This document shows, one piece after another, positions 48,680 through 60,225 of a stretch of DNA of 64,000 bases. The position numbers and the translations under genes are program-made. Positions within the stretch are counted from its first letter, which is position 1, and each line of letters opens with the position of its first letter. The DNA comes from Papio anubis (Eukaryota > Chordata > Mammalia > Primates > Cercopithecidae). The notes below the pieces were generated by a model. That model saw only the letters and a program-made list of their open reading frames with translations. It ran no database searches and was not told where the DNA came from. The stretch spans positions 133,301,937-133,365,936 of the forward strand of contig NC_044981.1 of assembly GCF_008728515.1 (NCBI RefSeq). Reading direction: 5' to 3'.

Positions 48680-48815
48680 GCTGACCTTCTCCACAATTCT
48701 ATTCTTTTGTCTGCAATGTGGAATTGTTGTGAGAATAAAGTTAGATAATTTATTTATGGCACCAATCTCAGTGCCGGACATACAGAGGGTGTTCAATAAA
48801 TGCTAATGCTCCTAC
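48680..48815 (+). repeat. MIR remnant
   Basis: GTTGTGAGAATAAAGTTAGA and ACAGAGGGTGTTCAATAAAT are the MIR 3' part. Confidence 0.6.
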
Positions 48816-49235
48816 CTAATTTTCTTTGGGCAAATTTGGGCCATGCATACACAAAGATTTTTCCCCTGAGATCTGAAGAAAGGGTACGTGCTGATGACAT
48901 AGAAGATATTTTGTAAAAGCACTTGTTTAAATCACTCTATGGTAGTGCTGTTCTAAATTTTTTAATTTCTGTTCACAGCCAAGAAGATTTCGAGTTCAAG
49001 GGAATGAAGAAAAAGTAAGCAACTTTGTAAGAAAAGAGACCACGTTGGTGTTGTTTGCTTGTATACACAGCACAGGGCCTGGAGTCAAACAGAGAATCAA
49101 TAAATAATCTGAACAAATTCAATCCTGGTATCATTTTCACAGGAAAGGTCTTAGGCTTGATGCACAATCATGAAGAAAGAGAATGACCTGGTCCCTCCTA
49201 GAGAAGTTTGTTGTAAATTTAAACAACTGTTTTGG

Positions 49236-49575
49236 CATTGACATATTACAAATGTCTTGGTAAATGACAGATCACATATATGATGGTGCTTCCATAAAAT
49301 TATAATACTGTATTTTTACTGTACCTTGTTTATGTTTAGATACACAAATACTTACCCTGAGTTACAATTGCCTACGGTATCCAGTGGAGTAACATGCTGT
49401 ACAGGCTGTAGCCTTGGAACAGTAGGCTATACCATAGAGCCTAGGTGTGTGGTAGGCTGTGCCATCCAGATTTGTGTACTATACACTCTATGATGTTTGC
49501 ACATTGAAGAAATTGCCTAATTCCATCTTTCTTGGAATGTATTCCTGACATTGAGTGACACATGACTGTACTATA
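49236..49575 (+). mobile_element. MER2 (Tigger-type) DNA transposon, nearly complete
   Basis: Bases such as AATACTGTATTTTTACTGTA, GATACACAAATACTTACCCT, ATGCTGTACAGGCTGTAGCC and GAGTGACACATGACTGTA follow the MER2 consensus through its end. It is non-autonomous, so no transposase is expected. Confidence 0.85.
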
Positions 49576-49744
49576 TTCTGGTGCCTATAACTTTAAAAAC
49601 TCTGTGCCAAAGTGAACCCATATTTACTCAAATTATCTAGGAAAAACAGTGCATTGACTCATTTGGGTTTTAGAACACATGTAAGAAAACAGTTACTGAC
49701 TAGTTAAAATTTTAAATAGTAAAATCAGTTACTGAATAGTTAAA

Positions 49745-49880
49745 ATCATAGAGTGTACAGTACTTGCACAAATCTAGATGGTATAGCTTACTACACACCT
49801 AGGCTGTATGGTATGGCCTACTGCTATAGTTTTAGGTTAAACCCATCAACATGTACATTTCCCACTGCTGTGACCACGTG
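49745..49880 (-). mobile_element. MER2 fragment, inverted
   Basis: CATAGAGTGTACAGTACTTG, GCACAAATCTAGATGGTATA and ACTACACACCTAGGCTGTAT are the reverse complement of the middle of MER2. It lies 170 bases from the forward copy, forming an inverted pair. Confidence 0.8.
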
Positions 49881-50339
49881 TTGCACAGCCGCATAGAAAG
49901 ACTGTTGAGCGGAGCCCCTGACTTGCACATTGGAATCGTCCTTGCAATGCTCTGTCATCAGTCTGAACCTCTTAATTTTCTAGAGATTGATTATTCTACT
50001 TGTGAATTCTGCTTGCTTTCTGCTTCTTCTCGCATCCTGAAAAGCTATATTTGAGAGATTTTCCTGCTCATTTGAATTCTCATCAGCAAGTTCATTTAGT
50101 TGTTTTCAGCTTTTGGTTCATATTCTGGTGTGGCAGGAGCCTTGAAATTCTTGGCCAAAATGACTTCTTAAGGTTTTCTGTAGATTTCATTTGTTCATGT
50201 TTTCTTCCTTTTTCTGAGACTGACAGAATGCTGCTTTTGTGCCAATTACATTTGCATAATAATTATTAAGGTACAATTTAAGGTGTGATGACCACATCTC
50301 AGTTATTCGCCATATATTTTATACACACAATCTCACTAT

Positions 50340-50965
50340 TCACTGTGGCAGTGAAGCAAGATGCTGCGAGTGAAGACTATTGTGCCTATTAACCTGTGTT
50401 CAAATCCCAGCTCTGCTAATTACTGTGTGACCTTGGTCAAGATATTTAACGTCTCTCTTCTTCAGATTCCTTAACTATAGAATGAGGAGAATATTAGTAT
50501 CTACTTTGCTGTGGTGTGAATGTTTGTGTCCCTCCCAAAATTCACATATTAAAATCCTACCCACCAAAGTGATGGTATTAGGAGGCAGGGCATTTGAGAG
50601 GTGAGTTTTAGGTGGTGAGGGGCAGGGTCTTCATGAATGGAATTAGTGCCCTTATAAAATAGGTCCAAAGGAGCTTGTTCACTCTTTCTACTATGTGAGA
50701 ACAGCAAGGAGGCTCCTTCTATGAAAAACTGGCCCTCACTAAACACCAAACCTACCGGTACCTTGATCTCAGACTTCTTAGCTTCAAGAACTGTGAGAAA
50801 TAAATGTTTGTTTATTTATAAACTACCCAGGGTATTTTTCTTACAGCAGCCTTAACGGACTAAAACATACCTTTTGGGGTTGTTGTAAAAATTAAACAAG
50901 TTAATTCATGTAAACTACTGAGAACATTACTTAACATATAGGAAGAGTTATAAGCATATTAAAAA
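50340..50965 (+). repeat. MIR split by a MaLR LTR
   Basis: Left part: CAAATCCCAGCTCTGCTAAT then ACTGTGTGACCTTGGTCAAG. Right part: CCTTTTGGGGTTGTTGTAAA then ATGTAAACTACTGAGAACAT. They are contiguous in MIR order once 50507-50867 is removed. Confidence 0.8.
50507..50867 (+). mobile_element. Solitary MaLR (ERVL-type) LTR
   Basis: A 361-base LTR starting TGCTGTGGTGTGAATGTTTG and ending ACGGACTAAAACA, with TG...CA ends. Flanks TACTT (50502-50506) and TACCT (50868-50872) are the 5-base target duplication with one change. It has no internal viral genes. The GAACTGTGAGAAATAAATG segment is the usual MaLR poly(A) region. Confidence 0.85.
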
Positions 50966-50979
50966 ATGTATTATTGTAT

Positions 50980-51155
50980 CCTACAATATGCAAGCAAGGT
51001 AGATATTTTTATCATTCTTTTCTAGTTGAGAAAACCAAAGCCCAAGGGGTTAAGTAACTTGTCTAAGGTCATATTTTAGTAAGTGGAAGAGAAGGAAATT
51101 CAACCTGGATTTGATTTCAAAATTCATGGCTTTTGTACTACTGTGTGCTGTCCCT
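50980..51155 (+). repeat. MIR remnant
   Basis: AGGGGTTAAGTAACTTGTCT then AAGGTCATATTTTAGTAAGT and CAACCTGGATTTGATTTCAA follow the MIR consensus. Confidence 0.7.
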
Positions 51156-52057
51156 GTATTTATCCATCTGTGAAGGAGAGAAAGTTGATAATATGACTAT
51201 ATGTAACTATGTACCATATACATTTATATGAAGTTCTAAGAAATGAGGATAACTTCAGCATGTGGTTTTGGAATCAGTTCTCATACTTTAGAGTCACATC
51301 TCATACTCAAAGCAAATAAAATAACCTCATTCTATATGAAGGCTGAGTCCTCATAAATTTGGGGTCACCCTGGCTTTTCACATTTTCTGACTAATCTCAT
51401 CCCAGAATGATTCTGACAATCCCAGGATTATCCATTATATTTGGTTGTGCTCCTGCATCTCACCCATAGTGGCTTCCCAACACCTAATTCCATTTAATCA
51501 ACACAACCTTCTTTAAAAGGCAGGCTTTCTGCATTTTGAAATGCACAAGGACTGTCATGAAGCAATTATGAATATTAAGTGCATCACCGTATAAGAATAA
51601 GAGCAACTTGAAAACTTTAAAACCAGATCATGTTTTGAAAGCTTATAGCTCCTGTGATATTTCCCAAAGTATTCATAAATCTTTTAATTAGATGTGAGTA
51701 TGAACTTTATAGCACTTCATATCTATAAATCATAAATCGATTCAGAAGATCAGGTATACTTAAAAAACACTTGGCTCTTGAAGCAACTAAAACAAGAATA
51801 TACACAAAACTGATGCCACAGATAAAGACAAAACAACAGCTGTTTAAATAAATACACACAGGCTTAAAAATATTGTTTCCAGGTTGAATCTTCAAAGAAG
51901 AAAATTCTTACTCAAAATAAATTCATGTTTTCATACATGCAAGTTAAGTAAAACGGGGTCAAGTTTTACAGAGCTTTATCATACCTTCTCCTGAAGCAAT
52001 TATGTCAAGAGATGTCAACAAAGATGAAATAGAACAGGAGGAGGATGAACACATTAC

Positions 52058-52217
52058 CTTTAATTTCCCAGTCAGGCCACCAACAAACAGCATTGCATTT
52101 GCATCCACATCTAGAATAGTGTACCCTGGAGGAGACGTCGAATGGTATGTGCTGGGTACAATGCTGGCTTTGGGTCCATCCAGGGCTCTCACAGAAATAG
52201 TTCCATTTCTCCCAGTT
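52058..52217 (-). CDS. LAMA2: LAMA2 window exon 4: LG1
   Basis: A 160-base exon: one base completing arginine, then 53 codons. The acceptor follows CCTTGAAG and the donor is GTAATG. It encodes TGRNGTISVRALDGPKAS, PPGYTILDVDANAML and the LG hallmark FVGGLTGKLK. NGT is an N-glycosylation sequon. The segment VPSTYHSTS has tyrosine where human has histidine, as remembered. The next exon continues in phase 0 with KADAVRV. Confidence 0.96.
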
Positions 52218-53206
52218 CTTCAAGGGTACGTGTTGAAGTGAAGGGGAGGAACATACAGAAAATGTAATATGCATCACATTTCTGGTAATTCCAGATTTAA
52301 AAGATACAAAATGCAGAGACTTGTTTTTAAGAATTTAGGAGAAAACTGGCTGTTTAGTTTCTAACATTCCAAATTCATTAGATCTCAAATCAATACTCAA
52401 AGTCTGATCTTGGCTGAACACTCACATCAGTGTCAACCAGAACCAGTGACCACCATATCCTGATTCTGTGTGTGTTCATTGACATGAAATGACACAGCAG
52501 CAGTTAATTGATGGAATTGCTATTGGTTAAGTGGAAAGTCTTTTTCCTATGGCTTACATAATTTACTATTTTCCAACACATACAATTTATGCAAGTTTAT
52601 ATTACTTTCAGCATTTTGTTTAATTTAATTCAGCAAGTGGACCCCAAATGAACCACCCTTCCACATCATAAGCTGCAAGATTTCTCCTAAAATTCTTTAT
52701 AATATCTTGGATCCCAGTTTGTTGAAGTAGTCTTCCTAGAATGGTATATCTTTTATTGTTTGGCACAGCATCTTAATGTATAGTACAATATCCACCATTC
52801 AGATTTCAGTGTACAAATTGCATAGAAGTTCATTTTGAAATTCAATTAACAGAATTTTGAAAGCTATTATCATTTTATTTCATTTTCTTTTTTAAGTGAT
52901 TGATTTCCATGAGCTGTTAAATATGAAAATCTGGTCTCTCTTTGGAGACAAGCAGTCATAATAAAACTTCGGTGTCATATTTCTCTCCCTGCTGTCTCAT
53001 TTTGGTAATCTTTTTATCTTTGAGGATGCAGTGTTAAGTGAAATACATGGTAACAAAAGAATGAATTTATCAAATAAGGTTCACTTTCTTTAACAGAATG
53101 TATCTTTTCTGAAAGAAGAACTGTACTTTATGAGTATAAATGTCCTTAAACCCGGTTAAGTACTTAATTCCCTCAACACCACTAAATATGCAAGCACTCT
53201 GTCACT

Positions 53207-53238
53207 CTCTCTCTCTCTCACACACATGCACACACACT
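53207..53238. repeat. CT/CA dinucleotide repeat
   Basis: A CT run passes into an interrupted CA run ending near 53238. Confidence 0.85.
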
Positions 53239-53296
53239 TTTGCTGAAAAACTTGCTTAAAACGAACTAAAAATATTGCTTCTCATTTTTTTATAAC

Positions 53297-53472
53297 TTTT
53301 TTTTTTTTTTTTTAAAGAGATGAAGTCTTGCTATGTTGCCCAGGCTGGACTGCAGTGGTTATTCACAGGCACGATCATCATGACCACAGCCTTGAATTCC
53401 TGGGCTGAAATGATCCTCCTGCCTCAGCCTCCCAAGTAGCTGGGACTACAGCACATGCCATTGAACGTGGCT
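53297..53472 (-). mobile_element. Alu monomer (free left arm type)
   Basis: A single Alu arm in reverse orientation: poly-T, GATGAAGTCTTGCTATGTTG, CCTCAGCCTCCCAAGTAGCT, then it ends. It is diverged, consistent with an early Alu monomer. Confidence 0.75.
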
Positions 53473-53640
53473 CTTTCTTTTAAACTTTTTATTATGGAAA
53501 AACTTAAGTATCTACAAACAGAATGCAACTCTATGTATCTATCACCCAGAGTCAACGATTACCAGTTCCTTATATCTTCTCTATCTCTGATCAGCTTCAT
53601 GCCCAGCCCTAGGCCCATAACCATACCTCTCAACTGTTAG
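53473..53640 (-). repeat. L1M 3'-end fragment
   Basis: AACTTTTTATTATGGAAAAA and GTATCTATCACCCAGAGTCA match the 3' UTR type of old L1M elements, as also seen near 23530. Confidence 0.55.
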
Positions 53641-54282
53641 CTGCTTTGGGTTTAACAGGGAGTTGAGAATTGGGAAAACAAGAAGAGATAATGAGGGAAG
53701 TGCTGAAGACAGGGATAGTTCTATAAGTAATCAATATCGTACTAGACGTTGATAATTGCATTAAAGCTCCAAAGATAGGATAACTGAATCAATTCTCGAT
53801 TATTTCCCATTTTAAGTAGGGTGGACCTGATATGTTACATATGAATTTCAGCGTTTTGATACTGCATGTTTCTATGGTGGCTATGTAGACTAAAAGAGGA
53901 ACTGTGTACACCAAAGACAGGCAATAATGATGCTCTTATGCTTTGGCTTGTATTGCATAAGAATGAGTGACGGTACTTTTTTCAGGCGAGATAAGAAGCC
54001 TGAGACAGCGACGCCCCCAAATTCCTACAGACACAAGATAAAGGGGTCAGAAATGGACTGGTTCCTCTGGTCAATACCTGGAAGGTTTGTCAGTTTCTAA
54101 CAAGTACGACAAACATACCCACTCCCAGACATGTATACGTATAACATATAAAATTCATACACATGTATCTACATACATACACAGCTACCTTATTGAAATG
54201 GAAATAGGAGTTGTCTTATAAACTGGGAAACTACTTCAAAATTCTATCATTTAATTATCTTAATCTTTATTAAGTTGGTTAC

Positions 54283-54416
54283 CTTGATGCCATAATACGG
54301 TACCAATATGAGTCATCAATAGTCAAATCTGGGTACTCTACACGTCCAACTCCAGATCCAACATCCCAGAGGAAGCTGACTTTGCCTTTACGCATTTCTA
54401 TAGCCAGAAAGTCAAT
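54283..54416 (-). CDS. LAMA2: LAMA2 window exon 3: LG1 core
   Basis: A 134-base exon: 44 codons plus the first two bases of an arginine codon. Acceptor AACTAG, donor GTAACC. It encodes the typical LG motif run IDFLAIEMRKGKVSFLWDVG, then GSGVGRVEYPD and WYRIMAS. The methionine in RIMAS is valine in human LAMA2 as I recall it. The open frame, the phase and the SGVG turn typical of LG folds make the assignment firm. Confidence 0.96.
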
Positions 54417-55433
54417 CTAGTTCAGAGAAATACAAAAACAAGAGATATCAGATATAAAGCACCTTTAAAGAGGAGACAAGCAGAGTGATTTTCAGTAAGT
54501 GCCATTTGCAGACATGTGAAATAATTAGGAGCTTCATGATAATACTTGTCAAATAATATTAATTATTATTATACGTTATTAAAATAATATTTTATTTTTG
54601 TATCCTTAAAGCAAAAAAAAAAAAAGTCCATAATGCTCAGGCATGTTTGTTAATTTTACCAATTCTAATTAAGTCTAATTTTGAGACCACAGCCTTTATC
54701 ACTCTGATACTTGTGGTAAAGATAAAAACAAATATTTAAATTTAGAATCCATTATTATTTTCACCAAAGACACTGACATTTTTGAGGGGGCAGCTATGAT
54801 TTTATTTCTCAAATTGACCTAGAATTCCTTACCCAAACGGCAAATATTGACTTACACCATGACTGATTTGTTAAGAAGTCATATTCATTTTGGAAGATCC
54901 CCATGCATGCAAAATCAAATAGTTCAAATGGAAGAAATTAGAACTTTACGGGTGGGCTTTTGTCCATATAATCTGTGTTATTTCAGTTCAGGTCATAAAT
55001 TCAAAACAAGTTAGCAGAGTTTTCATTGGTTAAAAAAAATAGTACACACTTTGCTATTTTCATTTCATTAACAGAAGAGTTTATTGTAATTTAGTTTGAA
55101 CAGTAAATAAGATAAACAAATAAGAAGTAAGTAAAATAGCTTTGTTCTCATTAGCGTTCTTAAATCACTGGATCTATAAGTATAATTTAACAGAAACGAT
55201 GATATACTGAAAAATGAAGGTAAATGTGACTAAATACTGTATTTCTTCCTTTCATTTGACTTCTAACTTAATTTGACACTTCAGAATTTTGTGAGGTAAG
55301 ATGTTGAGGTTTTCAAATCTGAACGCCTATGTTAGACCATTTGGGGACCATGTTATTGGATTCTACACATTTTTGGATTAACCTCTAGCTAGACACATAC
55401 ACAGCCTAATGAAAAGTTGAATATTAGACTTAC
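54417..55433 (-). other. LAMA2: LAMA2 intron, AT-rich
   Basis: A 1.0 kb intron. The stretch around 54540-54620 is very A/T-rich, with AATATT-type runs and a 12-base A run near 54613. I recognise no transposable element or other feature. Confidence 0.75.
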
Positions 55434-55577
55434 AAATTTGGCACTTCCAAGATAAAAGAGGAGGTTGTCAGCAACAGCTGTCTTTACATTGACAACAATA
55501 TTATTGTAACTTCCTTTCTTGATTTCTGGCTTGTACGTTCGAATGCAGTCACCTCCCGAAGACACAGATACTTTGAT
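55434..55577 (-). CDS. LAMA2: LAMA2 window exon 2: start of LG1
   Basis: A 144-base exon of 48 codons, phase 0 at both ends, acceptor TTAAAG and donor GTAAGT. It begins IKVSVSSGGDCIRTYKPE and ends LLFYLGSAKF. This is the first beta-strand segment of the laminin G-like 1 domain and carries its first cysteine (GGDC). LG1 to LG3 form the cloverleaf next to the end of the coiled coil that makes up the integrin-binding surface. No residue here looks unusual against the human protein as remembered. Confidence 0.96.
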
Positions 55578-57931
55578 CTTTAAGAAAAACAAGGTACAAA
55601 GAACCAAGAGTAAATCTCTCAGAAAGTTTGAAGTAGCTTCCAACCACAAAGCCATCATTGTTTCTTCTTTGAAGTTATTTTCTATCATCAAATAGTATCA
55701 TTAAATGCCCATATGCAGACACCATTATACTCATTAATGAGGGCACAGAAGAGCAGTTTTCCACTAGAATTTTGCCAATGAGCTGTTCACAGTTCCATGT
55801 CTTGTTATCATACTATTTTTTGAAGCATGCAACTAACAATTTGCTACCATCATACCTTTCTCCGTTATGAATATGGGAACATTTTAGGAAGGTGATTTTA
55901 CATGGAACTAACAAGAATGATCTTCATTAGGTTGTTTAGTGAAATTTTACAATTGAAATTTCAGCGGTTTTGGTATCACTTAAACTAAGAAACTATTTTT
56001 CTTTCAGTTTTCAAGAGGAAATTACCAACCCTCCCATGCTCTCATAGTTGAAAGAGGACAAATAGATTTTGTTCTAGGTGTTCTAACAGTAAGAAGAATA
56101 TTAATCATTCCACTCAGAACACACATTTCAGAATAAATTATACCTTTTTATGAAGTTGCCAGGAAATGAAATGGAAATAATTTCCAATGGCTATCACTAC
56201 TAATGTATTTAATAGCTTCCTTTTCTTTTGAAAAATACCTTAAAAATTACTATAAATTGATAAAAAAGGAATGTCTATATGAATAGAGTAACACTGTTCA
56301 TATCAATTTTTACTTACATTTAGATAGCCCTCCTTCAATCATAAACAACACTAGTTGATTATTTGATTTAATTTCTGTAGGGTCAGATGGAAAATCACCA
56401 TCAAAGAGTTACTTTCAGGATAGCAAAATAGTTGCTTGGACTCAGAGAGAATCTGTAACTTTGCTCATTGATAGCACTCCAGAAAGAGGCAGAGACAGAG
56501 GAAGATGTAAAACCTCTCTCTGCCATTTGTTCAAATGCCCTGTTGGCTTTCACTTGCCGTGAATTTTCATCTTTTCATTTCTTCTAGCATTTTGTGCTAC
56601 TTGTGTAATTTGCACATTTGGAAGAAAACGAACTAGCATTATCATTACCCCTATGGAAGGGCTGTGCAGCCTCCCAACAAGATAGCCTAGAAACCAAAAC
56701 AGCCTCCATATGATCATGACACCAGGAGGTGTCTCCAGGGGTCTCATTTGTGTTTGAGTATGGGCAGAACTGTGGCCCTTCTCCAAGGGTTATGAAAGTT
56801 TACTGCAAAGGTTGTGTGCCAAATTGGTTGGATTCAAAAGAGAAGACTAAAGAGGGATTTTTGCAATGGTAAATTCATATAGATTTGAGACTTCTAGGGA
56901 TACAGAAGATCTGTTATGTCTCCCACAGACCTACATAAGTCATTTATTTGTTTATTGTTGTTGACTCACCTGATCTGCTAAACAAATTGTATCTCCATAA
57001 AGAGGCAACTGTGTTCTGGAGAGAAACAGGGGCTGTTTCCTCCACCACCTGAGGAAGGGTGACTCCTGAAGGCCTGAGTGTGGTGGCCTGGGGCTAGACA
57101 TCCCAGGAAGCCTGCTGCTTAAACCACTTTCTTGTTCTTGCCTTCCCCCAAAAGGTGGGGCCAGCCTGCCAACTGCTGGGTGCAGGACTTGGGGCCAACT
57201 AAGGTCCCCAGAGTGTTTGCTCTGTGTCCTAAGGAGATAGTCTTCTGGATGGGGTGGTTTTCAGTTGGGAAGTTAGTTCCTGCTTCACAAATCAGGGAAT
57301 TTCCTTTCTACATACAGTGTTGAGAGTAGGTGAGTGAAAATGAATTGCAAAACAATGTAGGAAATGTACAATTTTTACTTGGATGTTAACATGGCAAAGC
57401 AGATGAGCGATGGGAGTTGGCAAAGGGTGTTCTGTGATAGAATGGCAGCTATACCAAGGGTCATCCAAGGGATTAGAGATAAAAAGAATAAAGCAAAGCA
57501 AGAGAAAGACAGCACAGTAGAGGGCAGGGGGAAAAATATGGTCTTCAGATATTTTTAATGTTCAGGAAAGGGTGTCAGATATAGTGATTTTTTAGCAATT
57601 TGCTGAAAGTGAAACAAAATCACTATCAGAGAAGACCTTGGCATTGAGAAAATTTAATATCTGAGGCAGGCTATAAGTACCATTGACATCATAAGAAGAT
57701 CAAAGCGAACAAGAAATCAAGATCTGACTGGAATTCATGAGTAGAACTGAATAGTGCATTATCCCTGGCAGATAAGCATATCCAATTCTGATGGGGCTGA
57801 ATTAGTAGTCAAAGTGACTATATGTAGTTTACTTCATTTTTATTTCATAAACGCTTTATAGCTTGGCCCTATGGCAGTATTATGGCTAGTTTAATTCTTA
57901 ATAAATCAGTTTTGTTTAAAATCACAATTGA

Positions 57932-58228
57932 GGCTGAGTGCGGTGGCTCATGCCTGTAATCCCAGCACTTTCGGAGGCTGAGGTGGGTGGATCCCGAGGT
58001 CAGGAGATCGAGACCATCCTGGCCAACATGGTGAAACCCCATCTTACTAAAAATACAAAATTAGCTGGCCATAGTGGCACGTGCCTGTAGTCCCAGCTAC
58101 TCAGGAGGCTGAGGCAGGAGAATTGCTTGAACCCGGGAGGCGGAGGTTGCAGTGAGCCAAGATTGCGCCACTGTACTCCAGCCTGGGTGACAGAGAGAGA
58201 CTTTATGTCAAAACAAAACAAAACAAAA
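57932..58228 (+). mobile_element. Alu with target-site duplication
   Basis: Starts GGCTGAGTGCGGTGGCTCAT, full length, tail of AAAAC units (58209-58228). CACAATTGA occurs directly on both sides. Confidence 0.93.
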
Positions 58229-58339
58229 CACAATTGAATAATATCCCTCAGTTATTATTTAGAGAAGAGATGACTGAATATAAATGTAACGTGATCATTT
58301 GGTCACAGAATGAATTTCAGTCCTTGCTTAGGTAAGCCT

Positions 58340-58389
58340 GGTAAACAAAACAAAACAGAACAAAACAAAACAAAAACCAAAAAAAAAAC
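58340..58389. repeat. CAAAA-type simple repeat
   Basis: Imperfect run of AAAAC units followed by an A run. It is not attached to an Alu on this side. Confidence 0.8.
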
Positions 58390-58446
58390 CAGGGGATGCC
58401 ATGATTAGTGCGTTGAAAAGGGGGTTGTCAAAGTGTAGCAGACAGA

Positions 58447-58741
58447 GCCGGGTGTGGTGGCTCACGCCTGTAATCCCAGCACTTTGGGAGGCCAAGGCGG
58501 GCGGATTATGAGGTCAAGAGATGGAGACAATCTTGGCCAACATGGTGAAGCCCTGTATCTACTAAAAATACAAAAACAATTAGCTGGGCATGGTGGCACA
58601 TGCCTGTAGTCCCAGCTACTCAGGAGGCTGAGGCAGGAGAATTGCTTGAACCTGGGAGGCGGAGACTGCAGTGAGCCGAGATCACGCCACTGCAATCCAG
58701 CCTGTCCACAGAGTGAGACTCCGTCTCAAAAAAAAAAAAAA
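58447..58741 (+). mobile_element. Alu with target-site duplication
   Basis: Starts GCCGGGTGTGGTGGCTCACG and ends in a 15-base A tail. The flank AAGTGTAGCAGACAGA on the left is repeated as AAGTGATGCAGACAGA on the right. Confidence 0.93.
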
Positions 58742-58963
58742 AGTGATGCAGACAGAGCAGCAGCATTAAAATCTAACTGACCTGGTGAAGCTCTACCTGA
58801 GAACTCCAAGTCCAAGAGAAGAGCCATTTTAAAACTGAGTATCTAACGTCACTAGAGGTTACAACCAATCTATTGTATAGAATACATATCTAACAAATAC
58901 AATTCTTGAAACAAAATGATGATGTTATGCCAAATATGCCAGCAATTAATCCTACAGAGTAAC

Positions 58964-59351
58964 TGCTATGGTTTGAATGTGTCCAACAAAATCCATGTGT
59001 TTGAAATTTAATCCTCAGTGCAACAGTATTGGGAGGGGGCCCTTTTGGGAAGTGTTTTGGTCATGAGGGCTCTCTCCTCATGAATGAATTGATGTCACTA
59101 TTAAAAAGGCTAACAGGGGTGAGAGCTCTCTCTCTCTCTTGCTCTTCTGCCATGTGAAGACACAATGTTCCTTCTCTCCTGAGGATGCAGCATTCAAAGT
59201 GCCATCTTGGAAGCAGAAAAACAGGTCCCTAATCTGCCAGCACCTTGATCTTGGATTTCCCAGTCTCCAGAACTGTGAGAATAAATTTCTTTTCTTTATA
59301 AATTACCCAGTCTGTGGTATTTTGTCACAGCAGCGCGAAGTGGATTAGACA
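58964..59351 (+). mobile_element. Solitary MaLR LTR with exact target duplication
   Basis: A 388-base LTR, TGCTATGGTTTGAATGTGTC to GTGGATTAGACA, with TG...CA ends. GTAAC (58959-58963) is repeated exactly at 59352-59356. A CT-rich tract lies at 59126-59142. No internal retroviral sequence adjoins it, so it is a solo LTR. Confidence 0.88.
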
Positions 59352-59561
59352 GTAACCTATTGTCCAGCTCTCACACATTCATGTAGAAAATCCTCTTGGA
59401 CTGTCTGCTCTCTGTTTTCTGGTTTTGAATATACTCTCAGAACCTGAAACATTCACTTAGCCCAAACTGTTGACAACCAGTACATAACTAGCAGTCTTTT
59501 CCTTTTGAATACTTTGTGTTTTGATTTTCAATAATAGGTATTTCTTTTAACCAACTTTAAA

Positions 59562-59631
59562 CAGGTAAATCTAAATATTATATCTTTAGAAGAAATCAGG
59601 TAAATCAAAATACTATATCTCTAGAAGAAAT
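59562..59631. repeat. 35-base tandem duplication
   Basis: Bases 59562-59596 and 59597-59631 are adjacent copies with three differences, each starting CAGGTAAATC and ending TAGAAGAAAT. Confidence 0.9.
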
Positions 59632-60225
59632 CTTTGGGATATATCCCTCTTGTAAGAGGAAAGAAATTTCTGAAATTCAAACATCCTTTCAGAATGTTTG
59701 GCTCTATCAATTATTGTTATTTCTAATGCAGATCCTTAGTAAGACCTCTAAACAAAAATCACTAAGCATTAAGTATCTTTAAGGCATTTCAATAATACAA
59801 CATTATTTACCAGTTAATCATCATGAACTCAAACATTATTGAGTATCCCGTTATTATATCTATTGGATTTTCACTGTATTTTTCTTCCAGTAAGTAGGTC
59901 ATTCATTTAAAGGAGTATCAGCCACTCAATTTCAGAATCAACAAACCCAGAGAAAGCTACTTTAAAATAAATGTCTTTAATGTTTTGGTCATGTCAAGTA
60001 TGTGTTAAGGTCATATCCAGATATCCATATTTACAAATCAGAAAATGTAATATTCATTTAGTACAAAACTCATTTGGAAAAAAATTGGCTACTTGCATAT
60101 TTCTAATGTCTTACAAAAAATAAGGCATTGTGTTGTAGTTCCATTTGCAAAAGTGATTGGGAATTTCTTTGAAATGCATGGACAATGATTACTTTTTCTA
60201 ACATTACTTTTGTACCTTTCTTTTT

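Larger units (their letters stand above)
48382..52057 (-). other. LAMA2: LAMA2 intron with nested DNA transposon, MIR and LTR remnants
   Basis: A 3.7 kb intron. In plus-strand order it holds a MIR 3' part (48680-48815), a near-complete MER2 (49236-49575), an inverted MER2 piece (49745-49880), a MIR split by a MaLR LTR (50340-50965) and a further MIR (50980-51155). From 51160 to 52057 I see nothing recognisable. Confidence 0.8.
52218..54282 (-). other. LAMA2: LAMA2 intron
   Basis: A 2.1 kb intron. It carries a CT then CA dinucleotide patch (53207-53238), a minus-strand Alu monomer (53297-53472) and an L1M 3'-end fragment (53473-53640). The remaining sequence shows nothing recognisable. Confidence 0.8.

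Noticed and set aside
58964..59351. Retroviral provirus
   Set aside because: Only a solo LTR with target duplication is present. No gag, pol or env sequence adjoins this LTR or the one at 50507.
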